DNA of 59,413 nucleotides from an uncultured Lachnospiraceae bacterium (GTDB lineage Bacteria > Bacillota > Clostridia > Lachnospirales > Lachnospiraceae), in the NCBI GenBank assembly GCA_946491665.1, contig CAMLYL010000010.1:1-59413 (forward strand), written 5' to 3'. The position numbers and the translations under genes are program-made. Every line of letters starts with the position of its first letter. Position 1 is the stretch's first letter. Of this stretch, positions 8,191 to 18,053 are shown piece after piece. Under the pieces are notes generated by a model. That model saw only the letters and a program-made list of their open reading frames with translations. It searched no databases and was not told where the DNA came from.

Positions 8191-8899
8191 ACAGTCTCTC
8201 CTTTAAATCCGCTCTGTATGTCCGTGACAACGGAACTGTAATTTCATAATCCAGATAAATCAGGTTCTCTGAAAAACGAACTTCTACAAAATAATCCAGA
8301 TTCACTACAAAACTTCTGTGACAACGAAAAAAATGTTTTGGCATCTTCTGAACCAGATTTTCCAGAGAATCATATTTTACATATTGCCGGTCTCTTGTAC
8401 GCACATATAGCTTCTTTTTTCTTACCTCTACAAAAAGAATATCTGCGTAAGGGACAGCAATTTTTCCTTCCCGATTCTCTATCCATATCGCTGCACCGCT
8501 CTCTTTCAGATTTTTTCGATGGCAAGCAAGCAGATATTCCCTCATTGCCTGCCGCGCCTGATTTCGTGAGAATGGACGAAGCAGCAGCGAACTTGCCCGT
8601 ATTTTCGGCGTCATATACTGCATGGGAGAAATGCTGCTCTCCGCTACCAGAAAAATTTCTGCATGCTCCTGCTTCTGCCTGAGCCATTCAGCAAAGGCAA
8701 TATCTTCTCCCGAACCGATTTCGGTTATTGCCATAGACAGCAAACACCCGTTTTCCAGACATCTGACCGCGTCCTTTTGCTTTGTGAAAGCATATATTTG
8801 CAATGCTTCATCCGATAACAGCGCCATAACATCTCTTACGCATGTGATTAATAACTGTTTCTCAGCTTTCTCTCTGTCCAGAATCAACATTTCCGCCAC
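8174..8899 (-). CDS. LytTR-type response regulator with degenerate receiver
   Basis: 241 aa from a GTG preceded by GGGAGGT. The C-terminal LytTR DNA-binding domain (about 140-240) is clear: IAVPYADILFVEVRKKKLYV, then HRSFVVNLDYF. The N-terminal 120 residues have receiver-like alternation (MLILDREKAEK, IFLVAESS, LLRPFS), but at the phosphoacceptor strand the sequence is AITEIGSGED, with no Asp at the expected point. It may therefore work without phosphorylation or sense something else. It is embedded in the T7SS operon between EssC and the YukD region, with no histidine kinase nearby, so it may control this operon (inference). Confidence 0.82.
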   Translation of the reverse strand: MAEMLILDREKAEKQLLITCVRDVMALLSDEALQIYAFTKQKDAVRCLENGCLLSMAITEIGSGEDIAFAEWLRQKQEHAEIFLVAESSISPMQYMTPKIRASSLLLRPFSRNQARQAMREYLLACHRKNLKESGAAIWIENREGKIAVPYADILFVEVRKKKLYVRTRDRQYVKYDSLENLVQKMPKHFFRCHRSFVVNLDYFVEVRFSENLIYLDYEITVPLSRTYRADLKERLYERYS

Positions 8900-8931
8900 T
8901 GTATTTACCTCCCTGTACAGTTATCTCCGGT

Positions 8932-11900
8932 TTACTGATGGCGCATCTGTGCCAGCGGAATCACTACCTTTGCGGCACCATATTCCTCTGAACCAGTTGG
9001 AAGAATTCCGATCCCCGGTTTTTCCGCTTTTGCCTGCTGTACATAGGGAATATGATCAAACGGCAACAGCGGATTCTCAGATACCTTTCCGCCAAAATGA
9101 ATACCTGTCTTATATCCAACAAAGGAATCATAAATTCTGTAGCCAGCAAGACCGCTTCGCTTGCTGAGAGCCAGTTCCGCAATAAAATAAATATTATGCA
9201 GCCGCCCTTTCGCAATGATCGTCTCCAAAAAACCTCTCATATCAAGCTCTGCCTTATAAATAAATGGAACAAACCAGGAAAGGTCTGAGATAAAAATAAA
9301 ATATGGTTTCTCTCTACTCATCACCTCTGCAATCTCTGATTCTTCGCGATCCTCATTCAGCATCTGGTTTTTCATTACGTTCCGGCGTTTAAACTCCGGT
9401 GTGAGTTCTTTGAAATAATCAAATACGCTCTGTTCATCTGTGACGTAAGTGATATTTTCATACTTCTCACACGCATGCAATTCTCTTCCTGGTCCATCAA
9501 TTACACAAATTGACGCATCCTTTTGAAGGGCAGACTGAATACAAAGTTTCATAAAATTGGTCTTACCCGTGCGTGTACCACCGCAGACAAGATAACAATA
9601 GAAATCACCAAGCGGTAAACTGTAGACAGAAGCATCCGCCATATTGTAGCCCACAGGAAGCATACGCTGATTCTCCGTTGATTTCCGGAAATCCTCCAGC
9701 GCAGAAAATTGCGACCAGACCGGTTTCTTCGGAATCTCCGGAACCTGACGTGCAAAGACACCGTCCCAGCTTTCCCTCATCTGTCTGCAAAGTTTTTCAA
9801 TCTGTTCCTGTCTCTGATAGTCGTTTTCTGCCGCAAACGCTAACGCCGTCTGGTATTCCAGAATACGCTTGCCGTACCATGCCAGCCCACGCCCCTTAAT
9901 GCCCTCCTCCGGAAGCACGGATATCTGCATACTGTGAAGCAGATCAGCATACGCGAACTTATCTGCCATAGCCAGACACAAAACCGTCTTTATATTTTCT
10001 CCTACACGGCTTGTGATGTCTGCCATACCAAAACTTTTGCCGGAAACCACCAGAAAAATGCCATGATTAATTCCTTCCTTTGACAGGCGAATCAAATCTT
10101 CCTCATAAGCCTCTTTTGTTTTTTCCTTAAACGTACCATAATTGTCTATGAAGATCACAATTGCCGGAAGAATCACACCATGCACCTGCACATACTGCCT
10201 GTAATTTCCGCCGCCGAAAAGCTGCTTACGTTCATTCAGAATCCCACGTATCATATTAAAAAATTTTCCAATTTTTTCAGTATCATTCTCATACATCACG
10301 CCGCCGACATGGGGTGCCTGCTCAAATGCTCCCAGGATTTTACTGCTGAAATCCAGAAGGTAAAGATTTACCATCGACGGATCATATTTCTGAATCAAAG
10401 CATATATCATGGTCTGCAGCATTGTACTCTTTCCGCTGACAATACTTCCACAAACCGCAATGTGTCCGTCCTCCGCAAAATCTACAGTCAGCGGCATCTG
10501 ATTCTGATTTTCCGGATCATCCATCATTCCAATGGGAATTTCCAGACTCCAGTCCCCGGTCTGTTTCATCCAGCCAGATATGGAAAAACTGCTTTCTTTC
10601 AGAGCCGAAAAAGTATCCAGATAAATATGGGAGGGCAAAATAGGCATCCACAACTGGATATTATGCGTATATCCATTCTTCTTTGCCTGTGAAGCCAGAT
10701 ACTCTTTTATCGCATCGAGCTGTGTCTTTTCCTTCGGCTGCGGCAGCTTATAGCCATGTGTCTGCACTCTTTGGATCACACGTTCCGCAGATCGTTCACC
10801 CTCCGTCGCGGCATCTTCCATATATACCGCCAGAAACTCTTTCAATCGATCTGTATTATATTTATTCTCTGCATAATCAATATCTTTCCTCTGCAATTCC
10901 TGATAAAGCTCTGCGATGATTTCCTGCTGCATACCACTGTCTGTCTCCCGTGCTGCAGGTAAGATGTTAAAGTTCTCCATAACCGTATCCAGACATTCCA
11001 GAAGCAGTTCAATCCAGGCGTTCTGCGCCCGCTTCTTCTGCGACAGTTTCACAGAACTCCCTGTCATTTCTACTTTTCCGGAGATTCCTATCATTTTAGC
11101 AATATCTATATTTGCTGCAGTCATATTTTCATCATATATTGCACCGCTGAATCCAGACTGAAACAACTCATAAACCTCATCATTCCCTACCTGCAGATAA
11201 CAACGTCCCGCCTGCGTAATATAGGCAGCATCCGGTTTATGCAGCATATCTTTACTATCCTGCTGATCCTGTACCCGCAGGCACAGCCGGAACTTTGAAT
11301 TGCTCCAGATATTATCATCCACGGTTCCGCTGGGTTTCTGGGTCGCAAGAATCAGATGCACACCCAGGCTGCGTCCGACCTGCGCCACACTAATCAATTC
11401 CTTCATGAATTCCGGCTCTTCCCGCTTTAACTCCGCAAACTCATCAATGATTATAAAGAGATGAGGAATCGGCTGTGCAGCTTCCCCATTTTTATACAGT
11501 TTGGTATAAAGGTTTATGTTATTTACACCATTCTCTGTAAATATGCGCTGGCGTCTTCGGTTCTCACTTTTTATAGAGATCATCGCACGCTTTACCTGAT
11601 TTCCGGAAAGATTTGAAATTGATCCAACCATGTGCGGCAGTCCATCAAATAAATTCGCCATTCCGCCGCCCTTATAATCAATAATAAAGAAACCTATATC
11701 ATCCGGACTGTAATTGATTGCCAGAGACAGCATATAAGTCTGCAGTGTCTCGCTTTTACCTGAACCTGTTGTTCCCGCCACAAGGCCATGCGGTCCGTGA
11801 TATTTCTCATGTACATCCAGAAAAACAGGCGTACCTCCGGCTTTTTCTCCAATCTCTCCACGTATATTCTCATAAATCCGGCTCTTCGCCCATAGTTCCC

Positions 11901-13941
11901 GAATCGGCAGCTGTTCCGGGCGGCTGATATGCAGCATATCAAAAAATGTCAGAGAAGCCGGTATCTCTCCTCCACGCTCCATTTCCAGCACCTTTACAGA
12001 AGACAGATGCCTCGCAAAACGTTCAAGACTTTCTCTTGTTACAGTATCAAAAACAATCTTCTGCCTCAATTCATTGCCAGCGAAAACATCGTACATACCA
12101 GAAAAGGCCGATGTATTCTCAATCACATATTCACAACTGTTTGGTAATTCCTCATAGCGTTTTGCCAGAAGTATTGTTGTCAGACCATAAGCATCATTCT
12201 GTTCAAACACATATTTTGCGAATGGCTCTCCCTCCAGCAAAGATGCATCCGATATAAAAATAATATACCAGGGAACAGGTATCTCTTTTTTCCCATACTC
12301 CTGCTGTGCTTCCTGTCGTGCCCGGAATATTTTGGTCAGTTCATAGAAAACATCGCTGGCTTCCGTCTTGTCTGACGCTACAAACCGATTTTTCTTATCC
12401 TCCGACCAGACATGCGGCAGCCACCGGGTATAATCCCACTCTTTCACATTTATTGCGGAAACCTTATCATAAATAAATCCAAGTTTTACATCCGTATAAC
12501 AGTTTCCGGCTGCAATCTGCGCAGTTAGCGATTTTACAATATCCATCGCGCCAGACAGATCCTCTCCGCCCACGATACCAATCAGCTTATGATCTGACAA
12601 ATCCAGCGTCACCGGAACCTGGTACAAAGTAGCATAATTATCCCTGATAAATTCAGGCTTTTCCGCGAGTTCATCCTGATACAGCGTAAATTTTCTTTTT
12701 GGAACATCAATTATTATCTGAAACGGGATGTCCCCAAGACCAAGTCTGTGATTCAGAAAATCCTCATGCGTGCGGTTTCTGTTCCAGAGCTGCCCTCTTG
12801 TCTCATCCACATTCAAACAATCCGAGGCACTCGGATATGTATCCTTCAGTTTCTGTGCACTCTGCTCATACTTTACTTTGATCTCCTCTGTTTTCTGGAT
12901 CAGATAGTCACTATAGGCTGACAGCCGGTGTTCCTCCCGGGCTTTTTCTTCTTTTTTCTGGTAACGTATATTTGCCAATGCCCAGAAAACACCTACTGCC
13001 GCCGATGCTATTGACATAATAAGCCCGGAAAACATAAAGAGAGAATTTCCACTTCCGGAAGCATTTGACGCAAAAATCATCATCATACACCCCAGCAGCA
13101 TCGGCAAAGCCATCGTAAGCGATGGACCAATGCTCAAAAACAGCGATTGCTGTCTGGATGTAACTGGATGCGGCGGGGCTTCAATCTCAATATGCTCTTC
13201 TACCAGTTTTTCATAATTTCTGGGGGCCCGACGATAAAATTCATCCTGTGCCGCCGCGGGATCCCCGACAGATGATACAGAGTTCTGCTCTTCATCCCCC
13301 TCAATAGGAAACAATTTTGACGGGTTAATCTGCAGTCGGTCTCCTGAAGTATCTATTGCCAGAATATCTCCAAGATACACCATATGAAGTCCCATAATAT
13401 TAATATAGTCACCAAATACAAGTCTTTTCTCCCCGTCATATCTCTGATTATTCACATAAGTGCCATTCTGACTGTTATTCACAATCCGATATCCGCTCTG
13501 ATCCCGGACAATTCTGGCGTGCAGCTTTGAAACAAAATTCATGTATTCATACACAATATCGCTGTCCTTATTTCTACCGACAGACAGCTCATTCACAGAG
13601 CGCAGGCTATATTTCCGAAACGGATGAAAAACAGATTCTGTCTCACTCACAATGATCGACAGCAACTCTTTGTGCCTGGTCTTGATACGGATCATTGCCC
13701 CGTCCTCCAGCACCGGCTCCGTATCTTTTTCTACCTCTTTTTCCACTCTGGCGAAAGAATCATTTTTTATTCTCCATTTACCATCCATAATCTCCAGACG
13801 GACATTCAGCCCCTCCTGGAGACCGAAGAAATCGGCCTCCAGCCGGATCATATAGTCTGCATTATTAATTGACGGAAGATAATACTCTTTAAATGCATCT
13901 TTTGAATATACTGCCAGTATCATGTTCATATCATTCCACAC
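8932..13941 (-). CDS. essC: T7SS motor ATPase, EssC/FtsK-SpoIIIE type
   Basis: 1669 aa. A first FHA-like region (1-90) is degenerate; a second FHA at about 110-175 shows LSVGRNKDSD, SKLHARI and NSQNGTYVNN. Two TM segments lie near 280-325. Three ATPase domains follow with Walker A motifs GTTGSGKSET (~724), GSIVSGKSTM (~1167) and GGTRTGKTNF (~1457); the first has the acidic strand LFIIIDEFAEL. This is the full EssC architecture that drives WXG100 export across the membrane. The GTG start follows GAGGGG; ATGs at 13929 and 13923 are alternatives. It begins at the stop of the 67-aa membrane protein. All three nucleotide loops look intact. Confidence 0.95.
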   Translation of the reverse strand: MWNDMNMILAVYSKDAFKEYYLPSINNADYMIRLEADFFGLQEGLNVRLEIMDGKWRIKNDSFARVEKEVEKDTEPVLEDGAMIRIKTRHKELLSIIVSETESVFHPFRKYSLRSVNELSVGRNKDSDIVYEYMNFVSKLHARIVRDQSGYRIVNNSQNGTYVNNQRYDGEKRLVFGDYINIMGLHMVYLGDILAIDTSGDRLQINPSKLFPIEGDEEQNSVSSVGDPAAAQDEFYRRAPRNYEKLVEEHIEIEAPPHPVTSRQQSLFLSIGPSLTMALPMLLGCMMMIFASNASGSGNSLFMFSGLIMSIASAAVGVFWALANIRYQKKEEKAREEHRLSAYSDYLIQKTEEIKVKYEQSAQKLKDTYPSASDCLNVDETRGQLWNRNRTHEDFLNHRLGLGDIPFQIIIDVPKRKFTLYQDELAEKPEFIRDNYATLYQVPVTLDLSDHKLIGIVGGEDLSGAMDIVKSLTAQIAAGNCYTDVKLGFIYDKVSAINVKEWDYTRWLPHVWSEDKKNRFVASDKTEASDVFYELTKIFRARQEAQQEYGKKEIPVPWYIIFISDASLLEGEPFAKYVFEQNDAYGLTTILLAKRYEELPNSCEYVIENTSAFSGMYDVFAGNELRQKIVFDTVTRESLERFARHLSSVKVLEMERGGEIPASLTFFDMLHISRPEQLPIRELWAKSRIYENIRGEIGEKAGGTPVFLDVHEKYHGPHGLVAGTTGSGKSETLQTYMLSLAINYSPDDIGFFIIDYKGGGMANLFDGLPHMVGSISNLSGNQVKRAMISIKSENRRRQRIFTENGVNNINLYTKLYKNGEAAQPIPHLFIIIDEFAELKREEPEFMKELISVAQVGRSLGVHLILATQKPSGTVDDNIWSNSKFRLCLRVQDQQDSKDMLHKPDAAYITQAGRCYLQVGNDEVYELFQSGFSGAIYDENMTAANIDIAKMIGISGKVEMTGSSVKLSQKKRAQNAWIELLLECLDTVMENFNILPAARETDSGMQQEIIAELYQELQRKDIDYAENKYNTDRLKEFLAVYMEDAATEGERSAERVIQRVQTHGYKLPQPKEKTQLDAIKEYLASQAKKNGYTHNIQLWMPILPSHIYLDTFSALKESSFSISGWMKQTGDWSLEIPIGMMDDPENQNQMPLTVDFAEDGHIAVCGSIVSGKSTMLQTMIYALIQKYDPSMVNLYLLDFSSKILGAFEQAPHVGGVMYENDTEKIGKFFNMIRGILNERKQLFGGGNYRQYVQVHGVILPAIVIFIDNYGTFKEKTKEAYEEDLIRLSKEGINHGIFLVVSGKSFGMADITSRVGENIKTVLCLAMADKFAYADLLHSMQISVLPEEGIKGRGLAWYGKRILEYQTALAFAAENDYQRQEQIEKLCRQMRESWDGVFARQVPEIPKKPVWSQFSALEDFRKSTENQRMLPVGYNMADASVYSLPLGDFYCYLVCGGTRTGKTNFMKLCIQSALQKDASICVIDGPGRELHACEKYENITYVTDEQSVFDYFKELTPEFKRRNVMKNQMLNEDREESEIAEVMSREKPYFIFISDLSWFVPFIYKAELDMRGFLETIIAKGRLHNIYFIAELALSKRSGLAGYRIYDSFVGYKTGIHFGGKVSENPLLPFDHIPYVQQAKAEKPGIGILPTGSEEYGAAKVVIPLAQMRHQ

Positions 13942-14145
13942 TTATCCCCTCTTCTCGTTTTTCAACAGACTATCCAGCTGATTTTTCTTTTCCCGCTCTG
14001 CCATTTCTTCCATCTCTTTTATGACAGCTTTCTTTTTTCTGGAAAATCTCAGAACCAGCAATAACAGAATTACACATCCCGCACATTCATATATTATAAT
14101 CATTAGATCCGACAATAAAAATGTAACAACTGTATTCCAGTCCAT
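13942..14145 (-). CDS. Small single-TM protein preceding EssC
   Basis: 67 aa from MDWNTVVTFLLSD, chosen because GAGGTGG precedes this ATG; an upstream start at 14208 has no ribosome site. One TM (LMIIIYECAGCVILLLLVL) is followed by a charged helix (FSRKKKAVIKEMEEMAEREKK) that faces the cytosol. It may take the place of EssA or anchor EssC. It shares the MDW start, single TM and charged tail with the 49-aa protein at 20947-21096, so the two may be paralogs. It is the first gene of the T7SS operon. Confidence 0.6.
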   Translation of the reverse strand: MDWNTVVTFLLSDLMIIIYECAGCVILLLLVLRFSRKKKAVIKEMEEMAEREKKNQLDSLLKNEKRG

Positions 14146-14324
14146 ATTTTCCACCTCGCTCATTTGCATATCGCTATTTATCACAAGTTGTAATATGAGA
14201 TTTTTCATAACACAACTTCTAATAAATAACTTTCCGGTCTCCCGTGCAGATTAATCTGCACGGGAGTATCCGAAAAATCACTAATTATCCCAAAAATTTA
14301 TCCTCGTTTACTATTCAATTAAAA
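14146..14324. promoter_or_regulatory. Likely start region of the T7SS operon
   Basis: This gap separates the surface-protein gene from the T7SS operon. It holds the palindromic hairpin at 14239-14266 and, closer to the operon, a 7-bp inverted repeat (AAGTTGT at 14185-14191 and ACAACTT at 14212-14218) that could be an operator. I could not fix a confident -35/-10 pair. Confidence 0.35.
14239..14266 (-). terminator. Perfect palindromic hairpin after the surface-protein gene
   Basis: CTCCCGTGCAGATT and its exact complement form a 14-bp inverted repeat about 60 bp past the stop of the surface-protein gene. No long T run follows on the minus strand, so it may be a weak terminator or a processing site. 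Confidence 0.5.
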
Positions 14325-17300
14325 TCATAGAGATATTTTTCCTTTTTTATCGCCAGTGTTTACAAATCGCTTCCCTTTTTTAATATTCACGCATACCGTC
14401 ATTATTAAAATACTTAAAGAAGCAATCAACAATGCATACCATACAGGAAGATCAGCACGATCTCCAGTCTGTGGATTTGTTCTTCCAATATTTTGGATTT
14501 TACCGTCATCTCCAATATCAATACTATTACTATATTGTTTTATATCAATAACCGGAGCTTTATTGCCTTCTTCAATATTCAGGAATGTCAATTCATTCCC
14601 ATCCAACTGCATTTTCACCGTAAACACAGAGCCGTTTTCAGCAATAATATCATTTCCATTTAATGCAACCGGAGAACCGAGTTTAATATTGAATTCTTTC
14701 TGAGCAAGAACATTTTCATTAACATCTTTTACATAAATAATATGCTGACCGAATTCAACACTATTAAATTGGAAACTTCCGTTTTCGTCAGTTCTACTCG
14801 TTTGAACAAGAGAATGAATTTCAACAATTTTGTCTTCACAGGCTTTACCATTTTTATCAACTAAGATTCCTACAAATGTAATGCTTTCTGTGTTTCCGGC
14901 TTCTTTTTCTAATGCAATAATTTTATTTTCTGCATCCTGTAACCTGGTATAATTCGTTACATAGCCTTTTTGTGAGGCAGTTAGCATATTATATGCGTTC
15001 CTTGCAGCATTAACAGCATTTCTGCTGTCAAGCGTAATCGGATCCGGCAATGCGTCAATCATGCTGACAACTTTATCCGCAGCAGCTTTATCTTTGGCGT
15101 TTTCCTCTAACTGTTTAATTGCAGCTTCCGCACGATTCAATCTGTCGTAATTTGTTACAAGCGCCTGCTGGGCAGAGGTCAACTCGTTATAGGCTGTTCG
15201 CGCATCATTGATTATCTCTCTGTCATCCAAAGTAACTGTCGAAGGGATAGAACCAATCAGAGAAATAACCCTGTTAGCCGCGGCTTTATCTATTTCTGCC
15301 TGAGTAGGTTTTTCGTTTATCGTAAAGTTCTGTGCAGTACGATTCATTTCAGCGCCGCTATCACCTTTGCCGTCCCCATCTGTATCTTTACGGAACTCCA
15401 TGGCTATTGTATTGGTTCCATCCTTGTCTGCCCGATTCTCAAAAGTTTGGCTTTTGATAGTAATCTTTGTGCTGCCTGACTCGGAATCATAATCAACGCC
15501 AGGATCCAAAAGTTCACCGTTGAGCCATAATCCAACGAACTCACCATACTCACCGTTTGAAGTGAACTCCGTGTCTGCAATTTCATTCAATTCAAACGAG
15601 TAGTCACCAGTTTGTGTACCAATAGGTTGCTTAATAGAATACCCATCGTCACTATCCGATGCTAAATATACATTTTCGTCAGTATTAGGCTTTACGACTA
15701 ATTCAAAATCTTTATAGGACGGATCAAAGTATCCTTCTTCACCATCAACCAGATATTTTACTTCTACTGTGAAAGAATATGTGGTTTCAGAACTACCGTA
15801 AGGAACCGTAGGCACACCATAAATTTCGCCCGTTTCACTATTTAGAGTAATTCCCTCCGGCAGCGTTCCCGATCCATCAACAATGCTGAATTTTGTTTCA
15901 ACCCAATCATGCATATTGTTTGTAGCTACAATCTGCTGATAAGGTACATATTTAACTGCGTCGGAAAGAGTCTCTGTAATAATTTCAGGATTTTGAGCCG
16001 TACCATTCAATGTTATCATGACAGGCTCCTGCCCCTTTGCTCTGATAATTAAAGTACCCTCAACTTGACCATCGCCATCAGGCAGCAATCGAATTTTCGC
16101 CATATTTGCCAGCTCACCATAATCCGTATTGGTAGAAGTGGTGGTAAATGCTGCCAGGGTATCATTGCCATCTCCTCCGACTGTCCAATAAGGATCCAGT
16201 TTAACATTTTTAGCGTCAAGCAATTCTACACTGATATCCTCAAGAGGAGCATTGCCAATATTTGCAATCAAAATATCATGTTTAAATTCAAAATATTCAT
16301 CAAGAATAACTTCACGCTCTCTGGGGCCATACACATAAAGTTCAGGTCCATTGTTATTTAACTTTTTAAAAGTAACCCAATAATTGCGCTCATTTTCCTG
16401 ACCATCTTCATCAATAATTACCCCTGTATACTGTTGATTTTCCTCAGTAAAATCTCTTATATGATTTTCATCAACACGATTTCCGGTATCTTTTGAAACG
16501 GCATACACTCTATCAGTGTTTGCATACCAGAAATCAGGCTTAATACTGGACAAATCAGCATTAGCGTCATTGATAAAAATCGTCTGATAACCGTAGCCGT
16601 AATATGTATCCATATTTATATTTTTGCCATTTTCAACTACATAGGTATCATATTTCTCACCATCACTGCTTTCTGCTCCCTGCACTCTAAACCACGGATC
16701 TGCTTCGCCAATAATCGGATCATCAGTAAAAGTTCTAACATAGCTTTCATCATATTCTGGCTCATATTCCATCGCTAATACCAAGATTTTAAAAACACTG
16801 CCATCTTCAAAGAAAATAGTAAATGGCGTCCCTCCATTCTTATAGTTATAATCTGACTTATAACCACGAGAGGCTGCTGTTTTATCGGCAGGGATTAATT
16901 GTTCTTTTATATCTTCGCAAGCCGCTGCATCTTCTAATGTATCATAGTGTCCAACAACAGCTTTTGATACATAACTATTAGCATCATCTCCATACGTAGC
17001 GCCGTGTGCTTCTAAAACACAATAATATCCGAGTCCACTGAATAATCATCTTTCAGCATTAAGCAAAGTTCGTGAACTCCTGCTCCCGCAAATACCGAAT
17101 CAATATCCTCAAAGCCAATATGATCTGCATCAAGCATCACTATATCTGTAAACTCATCATTCACCTTTTGATAAAGATTTGCTTTAATGTAAGTAACATC
17201 TTTAACCGCCGCAAAACTAACGAAAGACTGATCAATAATCTGGTTGTCTTTATCAAAATATACTAATGCTAATATGGTTGCATTTTCCGAGCCATAAACA

Positions 17301-18052
17301 ATCGGTAAGCCATTCCCACTTTGCATCATATTTTGGTCTAATGCTTTAGAAGTTATGGGAGTTGCATTGGTAGTATTAATGAGATAATCCCAAAAATCAT
17401 ACACTTCCATCCTTATATTTGGATGTTCGTCAGCAACGGATGAAAGATTCAAATAATATTGACTTCCATTTTCCGGCTCTGGAACCGACCACTCGTTGGC
17501 CGTTATGTCAGAAAAAAGTTGGGTATTAACTGCTGACGTGACTCTTTCAGGTGTCACCTTGCTACGAACGCCGTTTGTATCCTGCAAATAAAGTTCGTAT
17601 CCGATTTCTTCTTGGATAGTATTTGTAACATAGACTTTAATGATATAGCGAATATTATCATCGTCTAATTGATTTGAAGATCCTATAATCAATTCGATAG
17701 TATATGCTTTTATTCCTGATTCAACAGATAAATCTATTGTTTCATTTTTACCAATATTATATTGCCGATATTCTTCCAAACCATCTTCATTTGATTTAAC
17801 ATATCTCCAAACAGTAGTTGCATCACTAGAAATTGTGATCTGATTACCATTTGAATCAACGAGCATACTCAAAACATCATCCAAATTCATGGATTTTAAC
17901 TCGTCATCAGTTTTTTCATTCAAAACCAGATATGCATTAACCTCTTTTAAGGGAAGCAGAGAAGCATGTGCAATCCTTCCAGTCGACAATAATGTTGTGC
18001 ATACCATTGCCAGCGCCAAAACAATTGCTATCAATCTTTTCAGTTTTTTCAT
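14325..18052 (-). pseudogene. Large surface protein, copy A, one-base frameshift (sortase-type anchor)
   Basis: Read as one gene of about 1242 codons. Signal peptide MKKLKRLIAIVLALAMVCTT, then the same domains as the intact 1409-aa protein at 25223-29452 up to VDSDI. There a single base is missing (near 17021-17030, GATATTATTGT against GATATCTACTGT) and the frame stops; the next frame continues CVLEAHGATYGDD and stays open to 14325. Later parts include Ig-like segments, two 60-aa helical modules (AYNELTSAQQALVTNYDRL), a carboxypeptidase-regulatory-like fold (GKACEDKIVEIHS), and a C-terminal NPQTGD motif, hydrophobic stretch and basic tail. NPQTG resembles sortase B signals and a sortase B gene lies at 31193. 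The start is coupled to the kinase stop (TGATATG). It could be a true pseudogene, a phase variant or a sequencing error. Confidence 0.82.
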
Positions 18053-18053
18053 A

